Positions 28,204 through 35,173 of a DNA stretch of 35,173 nt are shown piece after piece. Source of the DNA: Silene noctiflora (Eukaryota; Streptophyta; Magnoliopsida; Caryophyllales; Caryophyllaceae); contig VHZZ01000053.1 in the NCBI GenBank assembly GCA_009801015.1, forward strand, positions 347,075 to 382,247. The letters run 5' to 3'. The notes beneath the pieces were generated by a model, which ran no database searches, was not told the DNA's origin, and saw only the letters and a list, made by a program, of their open reading frames with translations. The position numbers were made by a program, and so were the translations under genes. The first letter of the stretch is position 1. The number at the start of each line of letters is the position of its first letter.

Positions 28204-31200
28204 TCATCTTCTCTGGAAATTGAAGGTTCTGACAGCGAAGGCGAAAGTGAAAGCAAAAAGAACGTTAATCCCGACAATCACTCCGGCAACTGCCCCCAAG
28301 AAATCGTGCTTATAACCAAAATAGTCTTCCAAATGTTTCTTCACTGTTACTCCTTGTAAATCTGAGAGATGAGTTTCAATATCACCAAATTGCGAAACTA
28401 GCAAACCGTACAGGCTCCATGAAATGGGGCAAAGCCAGTAGTACCATCTCCACCATACCGGCATTCTCTGTGAAAATAAACAGATTTCTTACGTTAGTAC
28501 CCTGCAGCAAGCTGTTAAGAAAGAACAGGTGCAAACACTGGTATGGAAGGAAATTAAACTTACAGGTCTTGGGATGAGGAAGCCAGAAAAGACTTGCCAA
28601 ATGCCGTAAAATGCAGAGGAAACAATGGCAGCTACACTCGCGTTTGGGGTAACGCCAACAGCCATCATGCCGTAGTATGTGTAGTAGAGCAAGGTGAAGT
28701 ACATGAAGTATAAGTAGTAAAAGAACTTGGATGCTGTCCATTGGAAGTCCATCATGGCATACACTGTGGCTCCGTAAAAGACGGTTTGGAGGAGACAGTA
28801 TGGCATCTCAATCAAGATCTGCACACAAATACGCGTGAGGTTAGTAACTCAATTGCTTCATTTACCATTTCTCTGTAATTAAAGTGCTATTGAGAAATTA
28901 AATATACCTGTGAAAAAGCATAGGGAAGAGCTGAATACATTCCTGCTGCTCTTTCTCTGTAAAACACGGTTCTTTCAACAAACACAACTGGCTGAACTCC
29001 AGCTGAGTTTTGGATGCCAAGAAATAAAACTGCTGTATACATGGAACCCATTGCATTGAGAAGCGCTTGTTGTGTATTCCTGTAATATTATCCAACGCTA
29101 AAGATTAGTAACTGACTGACAAAAATATAGAAGAGAAAAATGTTGGGAAAAATGAGTGTCAAGTACTTTTTAGCTCCGAGTTTCCAGAAGATAGAACCGA
29201 ACATAACACCAACAAAGAGAGCAAAAAAGAGCCTCATTCCAGTGTACATGGTGTTCCGCCAATACGAACAGTGTTGTTTCCATAAACAAGCTGCAAATTG
29301 TGTAAGAATAGACTGTGAATATTGAGTGGGGAAGTAGAGATCCTTTGATCCTGGAGCTGGTACACTGTATTGCTGTATCACTGCTTTGTTTTTCCTGCAA
29401 ATTTAGTCATGTAAAACTGAACTATTAGAAAATAATTCTTTCCCTAATTCTAAGAAAACAATCATAATTCATGTATATCGAACATTCTCAGAAATCAGAT
29501 AGCCCTACTTTGGCTTTAATAGTGTACGTTGAGTTACTTCGACATTTCATTTTGGCAGTGTCCACATGACATTCGTTCAGACACAATAGGACACTTCAAC
29601 ACTTCTTTTTTGGTCGACAACATGAAAATTTATCATAAAACAGTGACACTGACATGCACCCATATCCGACATTTGCAACTGGTATGAGGAACATTGGATA
29701 TATGCAATATATTACCTGGAAAGCTCCGAGTTCTTGTATATTTCAGAGAAGTCGACACCAAGTGCAGTTTCTTGAGCAATTGATGATACCTCCAACATCC
29801 AAGTTGCTGGATTATACCCATCCTTGATTTTGTGAACTCCATCAATACCCTTCAATTAACAAAGTGGATGATTAATTCGTGTTGAAAAATGGAACTAATG
29901 AAGAACGACATATGATATGCTTCCATAATGTTCAAAGTAGATATACACTTTCTCCTCACCTCAAAGTATTCGATAAGATTGCAACCATGGCGGCCTATAG
30001 GACCAAAGTATATTTGTGTTCCTCCTCGCTTGAGAAGTAGCAACTGAAATCAAGCAAATAATGATATGAATCTCTATGCTTTATACGATTAAATACAGAC
30101 TTTGACAGTAAATATATTAGTAATTCAGGGTTATGGTGAATCAAACCTCATCAAAAGCATCAAATATGTCAANGCTTGGCTGATGGATGGTGCAAACAAC
30201 AGTCCGGCCTGTATTCACAGTGTTCCTGACGGTCCTCATGACAATGGCTGCAGCTCTAGCATCAAGCCCTGAGGTTGGCTCATCCATAAAAATTATAGAC
30301 GGATTGGCAACTAGTTCAACAGCTATTGTCAGCCTCTTTCGCTGCTCAGTTGAGAGACCGTTTACTCCCGGAAGTCCTACTAGTGCGTATCTTAGAGAGT
30401 CCAACTCTACAAGGTCCATGACCTCGTCTACAAAAGTCTGCAATGGAATTTACTTCTTATTAGAGGACTTCGGATAAGAACAAAAAATGAAATAAAATAC
30501 TTGGAGTTAGTCGCAGTTACCTTTCGTGCATCTTCATCGACATCAGAGGACAACCTTAGCCAGGCAGAGAAGAGCAGTGATTCATAGACTGTGAGATGAG
30601 GAGAGTGAATGTCTGCCTGTTCACAATATCCAGAAACTCTAGCAAATGTTTCTTGGTTTTTTTCATACCCAGAGATTTTAATATCTCCATCTATATACCC
30701 GCCAGTTTTCCGACCTGCTAACACATCCATAAGGGTGGTCTTTCCAGCACCGCTAACACCCATAAGTGCTGTTAGAACCCCTGGCCTAAATGCCCCACTT
30801 ACACCCTTCAAAAGTGCTAAACGGTCCTCGGTTACACCTTGTGCCTTCATTTCCTGAAAACCATAGCATACTTATTTAGGTTCAAACTTGAATAAAAAAA
30901 AATTCAACAACATTGCCCATGGCGTAAAGGTTCCCGCCCATGATGAGGTAAGATGGGTGAGGCGTATTAATATGTGTAAGCCGCCTTACCCCTGTACAGA
31001 ATATACGGAGAGATTATTACGTGATTACAAAGGGAAAAAGAGAGAAAGATTACCATAGGCATGTCTACTGAATATCTGATTTCGTCAAAGGTAATAGCGA
31101 GAGGTTGAAAAGGAAGAGCCATCCCTCTTTTGCCACTTCCTTGAACTTCTTGGATCTCTCCAGCTGTTCCTGCAAATTTGGCATAAATGAATTTCTAGTA

Positions 31201-31726
31201 AGAATTATGAAAATAAACAAGTCGTAAATCTGTTTTATTTTTAGGATGATGACTAACCAGAGCGAGAAGATCGTCTTCCTCTTGAAGATAACTCAATGGC
31301 TTGACCAGTTAAGTTTGCTTGTTTCTGCTCCAAATCTTCTTCAGACAAAATAGCCTGAGGCTTCCCAATTGCTGCACCAAAAGAGTTGAAACTATGAGAA
31401 GAAAATCGCAAACATCAGGAAGAACTCATTACATTCTAAAATGGGTACTTACGATTTAGGTATGTCAAAGCTAGAGTATACAGCACATTGAACAGAACAA
31501 CATATCCTGCAAGAGCTGCCAGTCCAATCCAATACCAATACGCGTTTGTAAAGATCCCACGAGCTTCCAGTACTAATTTGCCTGTTCCTTGGTGGCTCCA
31601 ACTATGCCCAAGGAATTCGTTCACTGACAGAGCATTTTGCCCATACATCAATGGAGAGATCCAGTATCCCCATATCCACCACTTTTTCACAGTTTCTGAG
31701 AAGACAGAAAGCAGCATGTTCAGTTG

Positions 31727-31758
<32 letters not shown>

Positions 31759-34320
31759 TGAGACACAGAGTGAAGATTACTAAATAGTTGATATTTGTTA
31801 CGTACTTCGTGACAATATGAAACCACCCAACACGAGAAGTGTAACTAGGGCTCCAGTACCAAATGTGTTTGCTAATATCATGTTTCTTCCAATCCCTGCG
31901 TTAAATCTGAACAATGCCGAAGCCATCTGGTGAATACCTAAGAGGACCAAGTACTGCTTAAAGAACCTTCCCACGTTTGAGTCATAGCCCATAACATAGT
32001 AAGTTATTATCACCCATATGGCTGTTTCTACGATTGAGATTGGGATTTTGAGAAGCCATGATGGTAAGGAGTATGCCCAAGAGGGGTAGAACCGTAAATC
32101 CCTTTGCTTATAGAACACAGGGAGCTTTATAATTGTCAATGACAGCTCCGAGAACCCATTGAACAGAATCTGTACTTGTGAGAAGAAAAGGGCACCTAGG
32201 TAAACCATCCCATCTTGCACAGAATTCTTGTGCATATGAGTTCTCAGAAATAATGTTGCGGTAATGAGTGCCGTGATAACAAGCTGCAAAAAAACAAGAT
32301 AACTTTAGATACTGTAATCAATCAACTTTATTAGAATTCAAAGGAAGAGGTTGAAGGACAGATAGATTTACTCACTTGGCAAGACTTAAAAACATAGATA
32401 AATGAATTTCTCTTCATCAATAGTGCCTCTCTAGACAAGCATGCTTTAAGCAATTCCTTTTTGTTAAGTCCAAATTCCTCTGTTGTTAAGGCAGCAGGAT
32501 GACTTTTTGACTTGTCGTATGGAACGACAAGCTCCTGTGCCCGTTGTCTGCCAATATGAAATGATTTAAAAGCTTCTGCAAATTGTTTAACAGTCACAAA
32601 GGCATATGGTTCATTTCTCTGAGCCCAATACTGTTCCTGATCTTTCCTTGATGTTACCTGTTCAACATGTCCGAAAACCAGATAAGTCAAAAGTGCTAAA
32701 TGTCTAGGAAGAACACAAATCAAGTATATGAGCAGGAAGCGTACTTCTTGTAAGAAGTCAGCAACTCCCTTCCTCTGAGGGCACTTGAAGCCCATGAATT
32801 CAAAAAACTCGAGGACATGTTCACGGGGTCCTTGGTACACGACTTGTCCATCAGAAAGAAGTATGATGTCATCAAAGAGATCATAAGTCTCGGGAGCAGG
32901 TTGGAGAAGAGAGATAACGGCAGTTCCTTTAAGTATATGGATGGATTGTCGGATAGAGTTTACAATCTGATATGTTGTAGAACTGTCCAACCCGGTTGAT
33001 ATTTCATCCATAAAAAGTGCTTTTGCTGGTCCGACAAGCATCTCACCTTCATGATAACAAGACCAAAATTTAAGCAATAGGTCACTCTATCAAAACAACG
33101 AAAGAGAGATGCGAGATTCAAATGTTCATCAATTCCATCATACGTACCAGTTGTAAGACGTTTTCTTTGCCCTCCAGAGATACCTCTAATCATTTCATTC
33201 CCTACTAGGGTATCAGCACATACATCCAGTCCCAAAATCTGAAATTTGTCGGAACCAAATTAGAAATCATTCCTTAGACTACGCAACTTTTAATCTTATA
33301 TACTGTAGTAGATTAATGCTGCGTAATTTACCTTCAGAATGTAGTCAGTAACCACACTAGCCTCCTGTCCCTCCATTGCAGCGGCCTAGCAATTTAAAGA
33401 ATGCAATTTAAATATTAAGTACTCTAGTTCCTCCGATTGTATGATTTCATACAAGTTACTATTTTCAGCAAAAAGAATTCTCACCTTCATGTAGATATCA
33501 ATATCAGCATCAGGCTTAATATTGGCAGCCTTTTCTCTTCTCGACAATTCGACCAGCATATCTGCAAACATCAGGCACAGTCAATAAATTGTCGCTTTTT
33601 CTTCATCGCCTTTCTCTTCCCAATCGAGCTAGATAATCAATTCTAAAGCAATAAATTAAACACTAACCATAGTTGGTTCCAACCCCTTGGACTCTTGCAG
33701 CAAAGGCTAATGTTTCTCTGACTGTCATCTCGCCGATGTGAAGATCATGTTGACTGATATATGCTGAACTTCTTTGAGGAACAAACTCATCCATTGTGTG
33801 TCCATTATACGTCACCTTTCCCGAGAACTACAATCCCAATTACATTTAACTTGAGTAAGATTAATTTTCACAAAATTTTAACTAGTTTAGAAACAAAACT
33901 TGTTGAAAATTGAAATCTAACCTCAAGATCCTTAGCGAGTTTACCAGCCAACGCAAGCAGCAATGTCGTCTTACCAGACCCAGGCGGGCCTAACAGTAAC
34001 GTCATCCTGCCAGGCTTGATAACTCCACTGACATCATGAAGGATTGCAAATGGTTTTCGCCTATTCGGAAGAATGTGGAGAAGATTCAGTAAACCCTGCA
34101 AGAGATTTTACAAAGATAGAAGGACAATGGTATCAGTCACATGTAACGAAACAACAAGGAATTGTAGTCGGAAGGCGACTGTTTTTCGCATTTGATTACC
34201 TCTATAGTATTGGTGAAGAAATTCAAGACAGAAGGCAAGCCTCTGCTTCCAACTAAAACTCTAGCTCCAATATTCAAATTTTCATATCTTACTTCGATTG
34301 TCGGGATATCGATTCCAACT
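28204..34320 (-). CDS. ABCG/PDR full-size ABC transporter, N-terminus outside window
   Basis: Twenty exons: 34320-34200, 34095-33922, 33827-33668, 33561-33485, 33385-33332, 33238-33148, 33046-32745, 32657-32376, 32283-31806, 31695-31453, 31371-31258, 31169-31054, 30853-30521, 30437-30147, 30043-29960, 29849-29716, 29394-29167, 29079-28908, 28818-28564, 28467-28204. Phases all agree, giving 1323 residues; family members have about 1420-1450, so roughly 110-130 N-terminal residues are missing. NBD1: Walker [10 protein letters not shown], signature [12 protein letters not shown], Walker B ALFMDEIS. First membrane block: [22 protein letters not shown]2: [39 protein letters not shown]. It ends RTFNFQRR, with the PDR motif [10 protein letters not shown]. 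Plant PDR proteins export terpenoids, alkaloids, hormones or cuticle lipids at the plasma membrane; the substrate cannot be told here. The gene appears intact apart from the N at 30173. Confidence 0.93.
30173..30173. other. Ambiguous base in ABC transporter NBD2 H-loop exon
   Basis: The N falls in the codon after IHQPS and before DIFDAF. The family has Ile or a similar residue here, so it most likely hides a normal codon and does not break the frame. Confidence 0.8.
30888..31000 (-). mobile_element. SINE-like fragment in ABC transporter intron
   Basis: On the minus strand GGGGTAAGGCGGCTTACACA ... CGCCTCACCC ... CATGGGCGGGAACCTTTACG follows the layout of the 3' part of Au-type plant SINEs (GGTAAGG, then ACCC, then GGGAGC-like block). 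It ends near a T-rich run at 30890. Target duplications were not identified. Confidence 0.45.
31733..31757 (+). repeat. Poly(A) run in ABC transporter intron
   Basis: About 25 consecutive A bases on the plus strand (T on the transcribed sense) in the intron at 31696-31805. Length is likely unstable and sequence-error prone. Confidence 0.9.
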
Positions 34321-34504
34321 CTGGATACAAGTAAATGGGAAGTTGAGAATCAAATTTTAAAAGCAATCAGCCATTAACTCAGACAAAAACAGTCCAGTAT
34401 TAGAAGCAGAAATTGCTGTTCTAAGCCTCAGAACATAACTGTGTTGAGTCAAACTGCACCTAGGCAAATAAATTAACAAATGTTTCATGGTTAGATCAAG
34501 ATTC

Positions 34505-34560
34505 TACCCGTCACAAGACGGATATGTCTATCACAAACAGGAGTTTGTGAAAATCCTATG
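34505..34560. repeat. MITE-like GACGG/CACAAAC fragment
   Basis: CCCGTCACAAGACGGATATG followed by TCTATCACAAACAGGAGTTTGTGA contains short inverted motifs shared with the foldback elements at 15700-15831 and 24741-24870. Borders are unclear. Confidence 0.35.
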
Positions 34561-34611
34561 CCGCCTTAGTTCAATTCACTGGCTCAGCCATGTTGTTGTT
34601 AGTTGTTTCTG

Positions 34612-34845
34612 TTATTATATAAAACCGATCTTGGGACTCTAACCATAAAGGAGTCGCAAGATCGGTTTTATATTCTAACAGAGTCAGTGTGATCAAAAGG
34701 TCACGGGTTTAAATCTCATCCCCTCAATTCTAAAGTGGAATATTAGCATCAGTTTAGGGGAGGTCTAGAGTTACATCCACACTTCAAGTCTAACGAATAT
34801 TAAAATGAGTGGCGTATCAAAATATAAAACCGATCTTAGGACTCC
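34612..34845 (+). mobile_element. Rearranged TRIM element with inverted LTR ends
   Basis: A first LTR start TGTTATTATATAAAACCGAT is followed after about 40 bases by an inverted LTR start, producing 22-base arms (34618-34639 and 34651-34672, one mismatch) around an 11-base loop. Next comes an internal domain with GGTCACGGGTTTAAATCTC (a tRNA T-arm or B-box-like block), CAATTCTAAAGTGG and ATATTAGCATCAG, the last shared with the fragment at 26866. Then there is another LTR start, AATATAAAACCGATCTTAGG. There is no coding capacity. It lies upstream of the first visible ABC transporter exon. Confidence 0.6.
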
Positions 34846-35173
34846 TATAATAACGTTAAGCTTAACAAGTTCAGATAGAGCCAAGATTATTGCAGCCGAC
34901 ATGATTTGTCTCATAAATACATGTTTCCAAATTCAGGAGGATATTATTATGCTACCACTTGAGCACATCCTTAACAACTTGGATAACATGATCCCATAAT
35001 TATTGGCTAGGAGTACTTGTAAATTGTAATTGAAGAAAAGTCAATATTTTGGCTAAGATTTTCTATATGGTCTTATTTTAAGAGTAAGTCTTGCTTAAGA
35101 CGGGTCGGATCTTCAAACGGTAAAGACCTCTAACAATATGAGTAGAGGGGACAAGGTGGGCCACCCCCATGTG
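34846..35173. other. Window end: no ABC exon, possible MITE start
   Basis: I looked on the minus strand for the expected ABC transporter N-terminal exon and did not find it between 34321 and 35173. 35086-35115 (AAGTCTTGCTTAAGACGGGT) resembles the GACGGTCT/AAGTAAGAC ends of the element at 15973-16086 and may start another MITE cut by the window edge. Confidence 0.4.

Noticed and set aside
34618..34672. Possible microRNA precursor hairpin with 22-base arms
   Set aside because: The arms are the same LTR start in opposite orientation, and the LTR sequence occurs elsewhere, so a transposon rearrangement explains it.

Overview
The window is nuclear DNA of a flowering plant: AT-rich sequence, many-exon genes with plant-type GT-AG introns, plant-specific gene families, and a dense mixture of MITEs, LINE remnants, SINE-like pieces and small LTR elements. 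Gene content points to a eudicot. The species cannot be fixed from the sequence, and a Caryophyllales-like repeat flavour is only an impression. Two single N positions (23142, 30173) indicate draft-quality sequence.

Layout. 1-2306 is repeat-rich: a decayed LINE reverse-transcriptase piece, then a 901-bp Tourist-like MITE filled with a 20-bp tandem repeat, then the AT-rich flank of the first gene. 2307-4342 (+) is a two-exon gibberellin 3-oxidase. Its 3' flank carries a 213-bp MULE-type MITE with a 9-bp target duplication and a 5'-truncated LINE with an 11-bp target duplication. 5757-16303 (-) is an 18-exon LEUNIG-type Groucho/Tup1 co-repressor. It has a very long polyglutamine tract, one GC-AG intron and one apparent frameshift in exon 10. 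16304-23500 is a nest of transposons, including a split host MITE, a MULE-like element with 9-bp target duplications, LINE RNase H and zf-RVT pieces, and a palindromic MITE. 23818-24544 (-) is a small two-exon gene not obvious from single reading frames; its C-terminal motif resembles the chloroplast-vesiculation (CV) family. 24700-28200 is intergenic, with foldback elements and a TRIM fragment. 28204-34320 (-) is a PDR-type (ABCG) full-size transporter, 20 exons in view, missing only its N-terminal exon(s). The last 850 bases hold a rearranged TRIM element.

The genes do not form a functional cluster. They act separately: gibberellin activation, floral and developmental transcription repression, probable chloroplast turnover, and plasma-membrane export. 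What links them is the transposon traffic in flanks and introns. I found no wholly new biological system. The most useful second-look items are the LEUNIG frameshift (which exon skipping could bypass), the polyQ expansion, the cryptic CV-like gene, and the nested element whose target duplications show which ends belong together and whose duplicated end starts exactly at an N.
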